This document shows, piece by piece, positions 34,540 to 45,417 of a stretch of 64,000 nt of DNA. The stretch's first letter is position 1, and each line of letters opens with the position of its first letter. Source of the stretch: Plenodomus lindquistii (Eukaryota > Ascomycota > Dothideomycetes > Pleosporales > Leptosphaeriaceae); assembly GCA_025504975.1 (NCBI GenBank), contig JANUWI010000021.1, positions 248,001 to 312,000 of the forward strand, written 5' to 3'. Under the pieces are notes generated by a model. It was not told the origin of the DNA. It was given only the letters and a program-made list of their open reading frames with translations, and ran no database searches. The translations under genes and the position numbers were made by a program.

Positions 34540-35898
34540 CTAGGCTAACAGTGTCGATACTTCCATTATACCGAGTAGTGATTCTGTCTTACAAAAAGTA
34601 CCCTTGATTACAATTCGAAAAGCTTCCTCAAGTGGTCCTGTCCTTCTGTAGCCCAGCTTTGCAACACGACCAACAGAAGCAGCTAATCTACTAATACGAT
34701 GTTTCAGTAAATGTTGTACGCAAGACTGCCGCAACTGATCATCCAAACAGGTTTGCCCAACACAGAGACTAGACCCTCTTTCCGAACAATCAGATCCTGC
34801 TTTATTGTTTTGTACGTTCTCTCGACATGAAAGAAGATTTTGAATCGCACGCTCCAACATATCGACAATCAAATCCGTGCATACACACAAAGATACCAGA
34901 GAGTGCAGGGATTTTGATCGGCAGGTCGAACACGTCAAAACGGCGGCATACAACTGGTTGGTATAATCTTCAAGAAGAAGGACAAAATCCAGGGGAGGGC
35001 AGCCTTTTTCTTGAGACAGTGACGGATGAAAGCACAACACCTGGAGGGTATTTAAAGAAATGGAACAACAACACAAACGGTCGTTGTGGGTGAAGGACCC
35101 AATTGCAGTACTATGACCGCTCATATTCCCATTAATGACAGCATTGATCAGGCTGCTAGCCTCTGTGAAGACTGATCCCTCTTCAAGTGACCTTTCCGTT
35201 TCAACCGAGTCAGATAAAAAGAATCTATCGGGCCGTCTGATGGAGCTTTGCCACTGACGCCCCTGCAATTCTAGCTCGAGTGGCTTATCGAGGGACGGAA
35301 AGTATGCCATTGATAGCGGCAGGCCCGCAGGAGATAACAGATCTGAATTGCTAGAGTTGACGCCCTCATTCGTTGTTTGCGAGGTAGGTACATCCTTGTG
35401 TACCTCTCCTTGAAGGGTGAACGAAGGAAAGCTGGACATGAGGTTTCCGCTAAGCGCATTGCCAATGTCGAATCCAAAGTCATATCCGAATTCGATAGCG
35501 TGCTCCGCTGAATGACTGAGGTCTGTGTTGGAGGATATAGTATCCTCTTGGTCCAGGTTTGACGTCGTGGATTCGGTATTGCCGCTGTTCTGGCTCGAGG
35601 AGCTGCTCAGTTGCCGTCCGTGTTGGCTTGCAGAAATTGGAGTAGCAGAGCTTGGGTTTCCATGTAAATTTTGCTGAATACCTCCAGCTTTTGAAATTCC
35701 TTCTCCAGAGGTGTCGATCCTGGCAGAGGTTTTCAACGGTCTGCCTCGGCGGCGAGCTGCACTGTAAACGCAGGGTTGGTTTCGTTCAAGGCAACGACGG
35801 CATGATGGCTTTGCGTGGTCGCATCTTAGCTTGGACTGAGTGCAGAAATCGCAGGTGTTTCGAAGTAGACCGGTTTGGTTGAGAGTGCGTTGCGACAT
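34540..35898 (-). CDS. Zn2Cys6 transcription factor (AflR-like), likely pathway regulator
   Basis: Nuclear DNA-binding protein of 452 residues without introns. The binuclear zinc cluster uses Cys 16, 19, 26, 33, 36 and 43 (C-X2-C-X6-C-X6-C-X2-C-X6-C) and is followed by the basic ARRRGRPLK. A serine-rich linker and a weakly conserved C-terminal half with cysteine-rich helices resemble AflR-type regulators. The start is the first ATG before the zinc cluster; an upstream in-frame TTG is not used. It lies at the right edge of the recognisable cluster, where pathway-specific regulators often sit. Zn2Cys6 proteins commonly bind CGG-type half sites, which fits the TCGGG elements in the cluster promoters, though a link is only inferred. 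Confidence 0.88.
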   Translation of the reverse strand: MSQRTLNQTGLLRNTCDFCTQSKLRCDHAKPSCRRCLERNQPCVYSAARRRGRPLKTSARIDTSGEGISKAGGIQQNLHGNPSSATPISASQHGRQLSSSSSQNSGNTESTTSNLDQEDTISSNTDLSHSAEHAIEFGYDFGFDIGNALSGNLMSSFPSFTLQGEVHKDVPTSQTTNEGVNSSNSDLLSPAGLPLSMAYFPSLDKPLELELQGRQWQSSIRRPDRFFLSDSVETERSLEEGSVFTEASSLINAVINGNMSGHSTAIGSFTHNDRLCCCSISLNTLQVLCFHPSLSQEKGCPPLDFVLLLEDYTNQLYAAVLTCSTCRSKSLHSLVSLCVCTDLIVDMLERAIQNLLSCRENVQNNKAGSDCSERGSSLCVGQTCLDDQLRQSCVQHLLKHRISRLAASVGRVAKLGYRRTGPLEEAFRIVIKGTFCKTESLLGIMEVSTLLA

Positions 35899-36446
35899 TC
35901 TAGATTTGCACAAGAGTCTTTGGTCTTAGAATTGCTGTAGATCCTAGATGTAACTCGACTGAAGACCTTACCACAGTCCTCATAAATACGAATAATTTGA
36001 GGCCCTGATGAGCACGGCTAGACCAAGAGAAAAGCCGAGTAAGGCCCTACAGTCACCTCCCCTGTACGAATTGTTAGCCTCGCGCTAGGCTTATGCGTAC
36101 TCTGCTATCAGCTATACACCCTTGTGAGTGCTAGTTGATGCCCTGCGTCTCCCTCGTACAGGGTGTACTTGTTTAACAACATAAGTGCTCACCTGTGGGT
36201 CACCTGCGCTACCTCTAAAGTCTGACCAAGCAGCACTACATTGTCCATCCTCCCCCGCGGTTAGAGAGGGAGGAAAAATATAATCCAATATCAATAGCTA
36301 CTTTCGCCTCTCCCCTGCTCTTTGTGAAGAAAAAAATAGTCCCAAGCTCGTAAAGTGGTGGCTTGTGCAATTCTGCGCGCACGGTTATCTGAGCCGCCCC
36401 CCCTGCTGTTTCTAGGCCCACAAAGTAAGCACTTATGCCGTCAACC
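35899..36446. other. Regulator upstream region with an inverted repeat
   Basis: Holds the regulator's promoter. A 10-bp inverted repeat, CCCTGTACGA at 36060-36069 and its complement at 36154-36163, encloses about 84 bp; it could be a small element or chance. No gene is seen. Confidence 0.35.
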
Positions 36447-36610
36447 AGGTAGACGCATCAGATCACATGCCTGCTAGTTTCCGTATCAAACTGAGAAAGA
36501 GCGTACTAACAGTAAAAGGCAACTAGTGCAGTTCTGATATACCAATAGCTCGGCCTCGTTTTGGTCCAATTTGGATACTAGCAGGTATGTAATCCGATGC
36601 GTCTACACCC
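36447..36610. mobile_element. Short inverted-repeat element (MITE-like), copy 1
   Basis: Starts near AGACGCATCAGATCACATGC and ends with the near-complement GCAGGTATGTAATCCGATGC plus GTCTACACCC, giving inverted termini of about 28 bp. The interior matches copy 2 at 39582-39890 (GAGCGTACT, CAGTTCTGATAT, ACCAATAGCTCGGCCTC) but lacks about 130 bp present there. It has no coding capacity. It marks the edge of the recognisable cluster. Confidence 0.75.
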
Positions 36611-36900
36611 TGACGCTAACTGCTTCCGCAGGGAGGGTTGACTGTATCGTGTATACAGCCTTGCACCTTCGGATGTGCCCGGAAGCCCGAGGGCTTGTAT
36701 TAGCTAATGCGTAGCTCAGGTTACGCGGCCGCCAGTGGTATTAAATGTAAGGGTCAAGTGAGATTAGTCATGTTGCATCGCAGCCCCTGCTAGCTTCACA
36801 TAGCTATCGCCATTTCATACGGGAGCAGCAAGCAATGGACCCGAACTCTGCGGACAAGAAAGGCGGTGACTGAATTGAGCAACCATGGCCGTCTAATGTC

Positions 36901-36920
36901 GGTGGTGGTGGTGGTGGTGG
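36901..36920 (+). repeat. GGT trinucleotide microsatellite
   Basis: Six and two-thirds copies of GGT. The surrounding gap 36611-37040 holds no supportable gene. Confidence 0.8.
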
Positions 36921-37040
36921 CGTTACAACTGCCTGGGTACTCTGTGCCTAGAAGCGTTCTGGCTCGACAAGAGCATGGATCATGCAGGCTTGGCATGACT
37001 AGTGTGAGTGTGTTTGGCAGGCGAGCATTATCAATAAGTT

Positions 37041-37729
37041 ATACTTGTCCCAAACGCATCCCTCGTCGTGCAGCGCTGCCCACATGCTCTCGCGTATGAA
37101 CATCAGATCATGGTAGGCTGTTCCACCCTCTTGTCAGTCTTGTTTTATTGGCTAATGATTTCTCTCAGAATCTGACCACGGCTCCTAATCGGCTCCCAAA
37201 TCCTCAAAATGACACTGTTGAAGAGGAGCATCTGCGAACATTATCAGAGATTCCCACGGCAGGCTGCGTTAGCCTTGACGAGATAGTCCTGTTTTACCAA
37301 AACTTCATTCGTATCTTCAGCAACAACGAAGTTCGCGAACGAGCCCTGTCAAATAGAACGTTGGTTCTTGCTATCCTTGGGGCTGTTGACAAGGTTCTTT
37401 CTCTACTTGACGCGGCGAAGTCTACGTATTTCAATACGAATCGATACTCTAGTCTTGACCGAGAGGAACCTATACAGCCGTCCAGCCTTGTCTGTTTGAA
37501 ATGCGCCGTCACTGTGGGTAGACACGTGCTTAGCGAAGAAGAGAGCAATTTGATCGCAAGAGATATCATAAAGGCTCTAGCCCTCCGGCTTGGAAGAGAG
37601 GCAACAAACCTAAAGCAATGGCTCTATCAAGATACTGGCCTTGATGAGCGGAACGTTTTCAAGACGGATGAAGTAGAGCAGATACTTCCTCAAATTTGGG
37701 CCCTTATAGCGGCCATGAGAGAATCATAG
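37041..37729 (+). pseudogene. Gene fragment, possibly the C-terminal part of a regulator
   Basis: The main exon, 37169-37729, has no ATG and begins directly after a good 3' splice site (branch GGCTAATG, then TTTCTCTCAG), so it is an internal or last exon. A matching donor lies at 37112/37113, and the preceding frame is open back to about 37038, where a stop ends it. The 187-residue exon is predicted mostly helical (VSLDEIVLFYQNF, LAILGAVDKVLSLLDAAK, ALRLGREATNLKQWL) and has no recognised catalytic motif. Its pattern resembles the C-terminal half of AflR-type regulators, and it lies next to one, but no zinc cluster is found upstream. It may be a remnant of a second regulator or a real gene whose first exons I could not place. 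Confidence 0.4.
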
Positions 37730-37823
37730 AATGATGATAGCCCGAAGATTGTATTGTGGAAGAGTGCGGGAAGACGTGACCTTTTTGTGCGAATAGTAGG
37801 CTTCGCACCAAGCAATTCAAGCA

Positions 37824-38463
37824 ATGACTTATCCAGACATGCCTTGGGATGACGATTTCAGCACTGAACACCAATTGATGACTCGTCAGAGTCGCCGCCC
37901 CGCTAGGACACCTGCAGCCTTAGCTTCGAGAGTTGCACAGGACATCAACCTCGACCTGACTGACAGGAATCTGATCATCTCAGGAAGCGCAACTGACACC
38001 TGAAAGATCTCAACAACTTTGCTATACAGTTCTACGCTACAAGGCTAAGATCTGAGTCTCTCGTCGATTACCTGCGAGCATACCAGACGAAACATGCGTG
38101 CTCACATGCTCTGTCAGCTTTGTTGCTTCTGAACCTGCTTGAGGAGGCCGAGTAAGTCCTCTACCATCCGTTTTGGCTGATTCAGAACTGCGACAAGTGT
38201 ATGCGGCGGAAAAGGAAGAAGCTTGTTGCATTACTAAGGAGAAAGCTAAAGCAAGTTGTACATGGGGTATATCTGGTCTAGGTAAGAAGAAAGATTCAAC
38301 AAAGCCGAGACGGGAACGAGAGGCCGAGAAGAGGAAAGTGCGCGAAGAACAAGAGCGACTTGAGCCAACGACAGTCATCGGTGACGTGGCGGCTGTTGCC
38401 GCAATCGTGCCTGCTGCGCGGGAAGCTCCAAAGGTCAAAGTTTATCCACGCAGGGCTTGGTAA
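37824..38463 (+). pseudogene. Degraded coding remnant, family unknown
   Basis: Open blocks in shifting frames: one from ATG 37824 to a stop at 38001, one of about 50 codons (38006-38155, reading FAIQFYATRLRSESLVDYL), and one from about 38160 to 38463 rich in charged residues (REREAEKRKVREEQERLE). Composition looks protein-like, but the frames do not join through convincing splice sites. I do not recognise the family; a decayed transposon or repeat-associated gene is possible. Confidence 0.3.
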
Positions 38464-38884
38464 ATCACAGGTGGGGAAGCTCAAAGCCAATCTCGACGAA
38501 AAGGCCAGGTCAAAGGAAGAGGAAGATGCGATGCGCCAGAGACCAGAAGGGGCTGCTGAGCTAACACCATATCTTCCTACAGGGTGTTTGCACGTCGGTT
38601 CGCACCCCTACCAGCTGGTCGGTCGCGATACCAGATACTGTGCAGTTCATTGCTCATCTTTAACGCAAATAGAGTAAGTCTAGACCTACTTTGGTAGTGA
38701 AACTGTATCCTAGAATAGATCGCCAAATTAGCGCTGCCGCGGTGTGTTGTTCGGGCGCTACAGGGGTGCGAACCGACGCGCAAATACCCTGTACAAGCAT
38801 GCTGACATGCCTCAAATCTCTGCGAAGGGGTTTGAAATGTTTAAGCAGGTGAGGATACTCGAAAGAGATGAGGATCATTGGAAT

Positions 38885-39000
38885 GTCATGGCACTTGATT
38901 ACGTAGTCATGAGAGATATCGTCCTGGCGGTGATTACGTAGCCATGAGGAATAACGTCATAGCACTTGATTACGTGAACATGAGCGATATCGTCCTAGTA
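38885..39000 (+). repeat. Partial tandem duplication, 71-bp period
   Basis: GTCATGGCACTTGATTACGT at 38885 recurs as GTCATAGCACTTGATTACGT at 38956, and GATATCGTCCT follows in both. The second copy is incomplete. Confidence 0.7.
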
Positions 39001-39581
39001 GAAGTGCCTCCCCAGCAACGGTTGCAAGAAAGCAACGCCGCTAAGAGAAGCCAGAGGAGTCAGAGCGAGACACGAAAAGACAGGGTCCTAGATTCTGCCG
39101 GCAGGGAGCGTTTGAGAAATCAGCAAAACTGGGGTATTCCCGCGAGACCAATGAAAAAAAGTTCCACTTCTAAACGCTCGCAGGCCGACGGAACTGTTGA
39201 GCCTATGGATACCGATATCCCTGATCCATCTCGGACACACGATAACCCTTTTGCGGTCATCCAACTCCTAGAGAAGACTATGCTCCCAAGGAATTTGAGT
39301 CGAGATATTAGATACCCTGCAGAAGAAGAGTGTACGCTTGAAGCCAACTGGAGAAGAGGATCTTGGAGAATTACTATAGCCGAACCCGAACAAAACCGCA
39401 GCCGCCCTGCTCAAGCAAGAAGTGCGAAGAATATTGGTAGGAGATGTGCTTGCAAATAACCAGCAGCAGGCCTCCAGGAAGCAAGTTTCAAAGGACAGGG
39501 CAGCGGGGCTGGCATCGATCTCATTAAACTCTCCACGGGGACCCCGCCCCTATTACTCTACTATGCTGAGCGGCGCCTATA

Positions 39582-39890
39582 TGGTGTAGACGCATCAGAT
39601 TACTATGTACATGCCTGCAAGCTTCTGTGTTGGACCGAAGAAGAGCGTACTGATAACGAAAAGCGACCGGCGCAGTTCCGATATAACAGGATGAAGTCAC
39701 CTCGGCTTACATGCCTGTTTCAGGTCACCCAATTAGCAAGCTAGACTGGCCAAACCTAGAAGACGTTATTGGCTAAGGGAACGACGGGCATTTCAACCGA
39801 GCTGACTACATATATCCCGTACCAATAGCTCGGCCTCTTCTTAATCTAATACGGAAAGTAGCAGGCATGTAATATGATGCGTCTGCACCC
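39582..39890. mobile_element. Short inverted-repeat element (MITE-like), copy 2
   Basis: Ends are GGTGTAGACGCATCAGAT... and its near-complement ...AATATGATGCGTCTGCACC, with the inner CATGCCTGC/GCAGGCATG also paired. It is flanked by TA on both sides, as Tc1/mariner-type elements are. At 309 bp it is the longer of the two copies and carries about 130 bp (39690-39820) missing in copy 1. No coding capacity. Confidence 0.78.
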
Positions 39891-40479
39891 TAAGCTAGAA
39901 GTTTCCCCTACACCGCCTAGATGGATGTCCCGGGAGGCGGTATGTATGTATGTACAACAAATGTCCAAAGAAGCTCCAGATTACCATGCGTCCCCCGAAC
40001 ATTGGCCCGCGTTCAATTAGAGTTTGGCGCTTGCGCGGCCACGAACAAGCTGCAAGCCTGTAGGGTAAGCCAGCGCACCCTGTGGCCCCGCCTTCCTGCA
40101 TCTGCATTCAGACTAACGAGGCTCTAGAAGAGGGCAACCGGGAGACGAGGGAACTTGATGATATCATGCTCGATAACGCGGCCCAGACAGAAGGGTCTCA
40201 CTGTGGCTAGAAATGACCCGCTAGCCATTGTACCTGAAGGGCTATTCGTTCAGGGAGGTGTATCGAAAGTACAAGCAAGTTTACAAAAGATTTCTATGCT
40301 TTGCGTTTCGCACTATTCAGCCCACGAATCAAGTCGCCTTGGCCCATTGATTGACGGCCAGCCAGCTGGGACACCTTGATCGGATGACCGGTCTTGGTGA
40401 GGGGAGCTTGTGGCACTTAAGCAAAGGCAGAGCCAGAGTCTTGAGGATGAAAACGTTAGGAAGCTGGACAAGACGAATA

Positions 40480-41240
40480 TAGCGGCACGTTTAGACCGGG
40501 TCTGTCTTCGGTTTTGCATCTCCCTACTCGATCATGCGCTTTAGGGAGATCAATTCGAGAGCATATTTGTTGGCTTCCTTGCTGTGCTAGCCGTGGATCC
40601 CGAGAAGACAACGCAAAACAGTAAGGGATGGAGCTGTAGTGAAAATGTTTGCAATCAAAATGTTCTACCGAATGGAAAGCAGTGGATACTTGACCGTGCT
40701 CTGAACGCGGGACTGCGAAACGAGTTTGTAGAAATGCGGAAGAAGAGAGTCCAAAGTTGTATGGAAGAGCAGTATATTGCGAAGATTCACGCCTTCTTAG
40801 AGAGACTGCTCCTTCTGGACAGCCAGCTCGTGGCACAGAAGTTCAAAAGCTTGCGCCATTGCAGCACAGTGAACAGACATCATCGCAGCAGAAAGGCTCC
40901 GCATCTGCGTTCCTTGGGCCAAAAGGCAAAGGAAGCAGAGACAGTACTCGCTCGACTCGGGTCTTGAAGAAGGAGGCTGAGCAGCATCTTCACATGTACC
41001 TAAACACCTTTTATAGACATATCACGGGTTCACCTAAAATGTGTGGGGTTCAAACGAGACTATGAAGTGGACGAGAAGGGCACATACCTGCGAACTACTC
41101 ACACGTCATGGATTGCGAGGCTTCTCTATGCCAGAAGATTAGAGGAGGCACCTCCCGCTGTTGAGGCACGACGAGCAGAGTATCGACGGATTAGTTGTGA
41201 GTGGCACGGCTTGTTAGGTTTTCGTACTTTGCCGTCTTTC
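40480..41240 (+). pseudogene. Remnant of the large protein associated with fungal RecQ-like helicases
   Basis: Frame-shifted blocks read RLDRVCLRFCISLLDHAL (about 40488), then FESIFVGFLAVLAVDPEKTT (about 40557-40615), then, from about 41045, GTYLRTTHTSWIARLLYARRL, followed by APPAVEARRAEYRRIS and EWHGLLGF. This succession resembles the long fungal protein found with or fused to RecQ-like helicases in repeats and near chromosome ends. Stops and frame changes separate the blocks, so it is not functional here. The recognition is from memory of family patterns and is tentative. The stretch 39001-40479 holds one open block (38944-39459, charged, unknown) and MITE copy 2. Confidence 0.4.
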
Positions 41241-44200
41241 TAGAGGCGGCCGTTGTCCACTACACTCAATGGGGAGGAAGCCGTTTGTCTTGTACGATAT
41301 GCAGTACACCGTACGGCACAATTACCGGTGTGTGCCAACGGTTTGATATGCCAGTGAAGCTCAAGCCAGTGTCGGCAGGTATTGCGGAGCATGAAGAGCA
41401 TAAAGCAGCATTGGCAGGGGAACCATGCGCCGTCCACTGCCTTGTGTTGCTCCGAATCGGCCTTGACCTGAGATTGCCACACCAGGGCTGCCCTGTGGAG
41501 GTCCAACGCCCCTGTCAAGCTGTGCAGGTCGAATGTGCGTATAACCGCATCTGCTTGGTGCTCGCCGAGGCTCCTGGCGGCAGGCTGGCTGCGTGTTTGG
41601 CATCGCCCTTAGCATGCGCACTGCTATGGTTGTGACTGTGCGAGCAACAAGTGAGATACGACGGGCATGGAGAACGGGCGGCAGAGGGGCCATTGTCCGG
41701 CATTGGCGACGCCCGAGGGGTTGTGTCCAAAAACGAGATGCTCATAGGCGATGGGTCGACCGTTTCTACCGACTCGTCCAGTCCTCGGCCCAACTCTCCT
41801 GGTTGCTAGTATCATGCCTAAACACCCTGAGTACGCAGCTGCTCTTTGCGTCGAGTGCGAGTGGTCGCAACGTCGGTCGGCAGCCTCTGCAATGGCTTGG
41901 GTCGTCTAGGTTGGAGCGTCGTCGGCGTGGTGAGGAGTGCGCGGGTCTTGCATCTGCGGCAGGAGCCATGGAGGCTGCGTCTTCATTTCTGAGCTCCACA
42001 GAAGCGCGTCGGCGGCAGCGAAGGGGCTAAAAGGCGAAAGAGTGGCAATGCGTGGCCTTGACCAGTCGATTCATGCAAAAGGTTGCGTCAACTTGGCGCG
42101 CGTGTATCTTTGTCGTTGCATGTCCCGTTGTGTCCTCTGAAGGTGTGTGGGCGGACGCTGGTGTCGGGTAACCGTGGTGGCGGCCGCAGACGGGAGACGG
42201 AGGCAATGTCGCCGCACGCCGCGCCTCGTTGGGCGACACCAGCGCAACGCTAACCGCCCAGGCACGCGGCTCAACGCCATCGCACCTGACCCTGACATCC
42301 ACGGCCACAGCATCGGCTTTTCGCATCGACGCATACTATCGCCGTGAACGACTTTGAACGCGTCGGCCTCCAACGAGCAATGACACACCCACGACCGACT
42401 CGCCCACGCCGCTCTCAGAGCGCACCCAAGTCGAGAGCTGCCTCGCGCGTCGCACCGTCAAGCAAGAGTCGCCCACGACTGCCCCAAACCGCTCGCGAAC
42501 CCGACAACGATATCAGCCGTGCTTGAGGGAACGATGGAAAGTCATGGAGACTGTGAGAGGGACGCCGTCTTGTCGACAGACAATGGCAGGGCGAAAGGAA
42601 AGCCCAAGATTGCAATAATACTTATACAACACAGACTAGAGCAGAGCATGGGAAGACGCTTCCTCATCTATTCTCACATACGCCGCCTCCTCCCAGGCTA
42701 TCTCGCACCACGAAATCGCACCCTCTTCGTCCATCCCCTCGTACGCCGTAAGCCCGCCGTAGGCCATCTCGCAGCATGGCAATGCATACAATCCTCAGAA
42801 TCCATGACTTTGGGGTAGACAGCGACGGGACCAGGCCTGCATATCGCAGAGCTGCCTCGAAGCAGCATTCTGACCATGGCAGAGCCGGAGGAGGATATAT
42901 TCTGGCATCGTCACAAGGAGGCGCGCTTGCCTTTGGGAAGCGCGATCGGGGATACCACGTTTAGGTTTGGGGTGAGTGTCCCTTCCCACTCTGTCACAAG
43001 GACAAGGAAGCGTCGCCCACGTTCCTCAAGTGTTCCTGCCATGTGGCACGGCTGTTCCTGCTGTTGCCCACTTTAACATCACGTCATAGACACGATACCA
43101 GTGAGGGAAGTCACCTCTAGGCAAGGCCCGAGTATAAACCCCCCCCTCTCCCAAATCCTGATTGAGCATTGTCGTGTACTCACCAGTGAAGCTGGTGTCA
43201 GTGTCATTGTCGCGCGTCTGTCCATTGCGCGACTACCCATCACCGGCGAATGTTCAGTCTTGAAGGGCATTATACAGTCTGCAACCTGTCTCAGAACCGA
43301 GGGTGGCCGTTCGCGCCATGGCGCTGTAGTGGTGGGCGCTGTCGGGGAAGCAAGGGGCGCTGCAGTCGCCGGCGTCGTCAAAGTCGAAGAGCGCGTCGCT
43401 CGCTGTTCAAGGGGTGGTAGCCGCCCGGATGATGTAGCGGGTGGAGCGGGGCAGCGGTCGAGTCTTTGGTGGTCCGGCCAAAGTGCGGTGAGGTGGGATG
43501 CTGTCATTAGTGACGACAAAGAGCTCTTTCCGCAGTGGGCATCTCTCCCGCTTCTCGCAGTCCCGGGTGAAGCAGGAAGCGTCGGCGCATCCCCAAGCCA
43601 TTGCCAGGCTTGGGCCGCCACTCGAGCTATAGTGTATGGCGTTGAATGTGGCTCAAACACTCGCCAAACAACTCAACGGCACCCGTCAAAAAGTCTCTGC
43701 CTGCGTCCTTGATCCTGCCTATACCTCTTGAACATTCTAGCAATATAGCCCCTTCCCACCACTTTTTCGTGCTCCTTGTTATCCATGAGGCGCCCCCGGG
43801 TGCGAGTGATGTGGATAAACCTCGACAAGTCTTCTGCATACGCGTCATGTCTAATATGGCCACACCAAGTCCCTAGTGCGCTGTAGTAGGCCCTCAATAA
43901 TAGTATTATTAACGCAGCAACTTTTACTATTATAGACCTAGTTGGTCTTTGTCCGGCATACCGTCCACTCGCTTGCTTGCTCAATACCGCGATCCCTGGA
44001 TTTCATCACCCTTTATTGTACTTGTACTGTACCTTGATCTCTCAGATCCATATGGTAGGCTTCGCGTCGGATCTTGGTATACTGTCGCATACTGAAATCG
44101 ATTATTGAAGCATCCTATCGTTAACAATACTTGTTTGCCTGGGAATTCTGTTACTCCCGTAGATCACAAATGCGGCATGTTTGAGCAAGTTACTAGTCAC

Positions 44201-44848
44201 GCTGGTAGAGGTAGTTACAAAGTTCACAGCTACCATCACCTAGTGGCAGTTAATGCAGGTGCAAGAATACACGGCTGATGGTATAAGCGTGGAGCGCCAT
44301 CTTGTTGCCCGTCTGCGAGGTATGGTGATGTTTGGGAATATTTCCAAGGTCGTGATTAATAAGGATGTGTCCTTGAGGTCGTTGTTATTCAGGAGAGTGT
44401 GGGATGGATTGGTTATGGTGGCTGCTATTATTTGCCGGAATGCAAAAGATATTACAATGGTGGAGTAATTCATGTGTAGAATCCAAAAGACATCACAAGG
44501 GTGGAGAGGTGTGAACAGCATCGAACCTCTTCATTTTCGTTATGAAAAGACTATCGTGCTAGAAGAACAAACCGAAAACAAAACCCCCCAATCCTTCCTG
44601 AGTTACGTACATGACATTGGCTAGTGGGTCAAGTGTGATGTCAGGAAGAAAGAGAATTTGATACGTTACTGCTGCAATTCTTTACAAATGCATGGATGGG
44701 CGGGCTTCTCGCTAAGCGTATGCATGCACTTGCTGTTGGGGTCTTCACAGCTTCCTGCCCTGCGCCCGTACGTATCCTTTTCCGCTGCTCGTCGGCAACA
44801 CAAGTAGTTCTCCTTGAAAACAGAGAGGAGTCTTACCGCGAATTGCTC
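41241..44848. other. Long stretch without a supportable gene
   Basis: About 3.6 kb. Both strands carry open stretches of 60-200 codons, but they overlap one another, are rich in Arg, Ser and Cys, and show no domain or splice structure. Runs of C (about 43140) and AT-rich DNA (43880-44200) are present. Confidence 0.4.
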
Positions 44849-45417
44849 TCAGTTGTACGCGGTTGGAAACTCAGGGCCAAATCCGTCGTACACAGCAACT
44901 TCCCTCTCCAGCCACTCTTCATCGTTCCACAGTGGCGCAGGTTCTTCAATCTGTAGATATGTAATTGGTGGGATGGGCCCCGGTTTGAAAAGTGGCTTAT
45001 CATTGTCTTTGGCCTTTGGTTTCTAGATCGCGTTAGCATATGGGTAGCCTGTTATTATGCTTTAGAGTGGTAAGAACGCACACTCCGCCCCGCACCAGGG
45101 CTGTTGCTGCGACGTGGTGAGCCGGATACGTCCAGGAGAGGCACATTCTAGACAGTCATCAACATCGTGTACGCGGGACCTCAAGGAGATGTGGGTATTG
45201 TGACATGTGAACATACTCCGTCAGTGGGTTTGGATTTGACCATGGTGGAAGGTGTATCGTGTTCCTTGCTTAGGCGAGGCGCGAAACCACCAGTATACAC
45301 TTCGCTAGAGGTGTCGTCGCTGGAACTTAGGCGAGGCGCATGACCACCAGTATACTCTTCGCTAGAGCTGTCGTCGCTGCAAGTTTCGCTCTCAGAGTGG
45401 TTATTGTCGTTCTCCAT
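44849..45417 (-). CDS. Hypothetical protein with a 19-residue tandem repeat
   Basis: Three exons on the minus strand, 45417-45217, 45147-45082 and 45022-44849, joined by consensus introns (GTATGT...CTAG and GTGCGT...CTAG) in matching phases, giving 146 residues. The N-terminal part is acidic and serine-rich with two copies of a repeat ending YTGGHAPRLS / YTGGFAPRLS. The C-terminal exon ends with PPITYLQIEEPAPLWNDEEW and FGPEFPTAYN, which looks ordered and conserved rather than random. No family recognised. The start is the first ATG in frame; coding continues upstream without one, so another exon is possible. Confidence 0.6.
45269..45382 (-). repeat. 57-bp tandem repeat inside a coding exon
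   Basis: Two units, 45269-45325 and 45326-45382, share CTTAGGCGAGGCGC, CCACCAGTATAC and TTCGCTAGAG. The period is exactly 19 codons. Confidence 0.85.

Noticed and set aside
1..35898. Gibberellin, aphidicolin or pleuromutilin cluster
   Set aside because: The synthase type fits the first two, but no desaturase or matching P450 set is seen and three acyltransferases are foreign to them; pleuromutilin is a basidiomycete pathway. Sequence alone does not justify naming the product.
36060..36163. 10-bp inverted repeat as a transposon
   Set aside because: Arms are short, and no second copy or clear target duplication is seen; kept only as a note in the regulator's upstream region.
43079..43712. Two long overlapping open frames on opposite strands (about 193 and 203 codons)
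   Set aside because: They cover the same DNA, have skewed composition (Ser, Thr, Pro, Arg) and lack splice sites, domains or a convincing start; neither is supportable.
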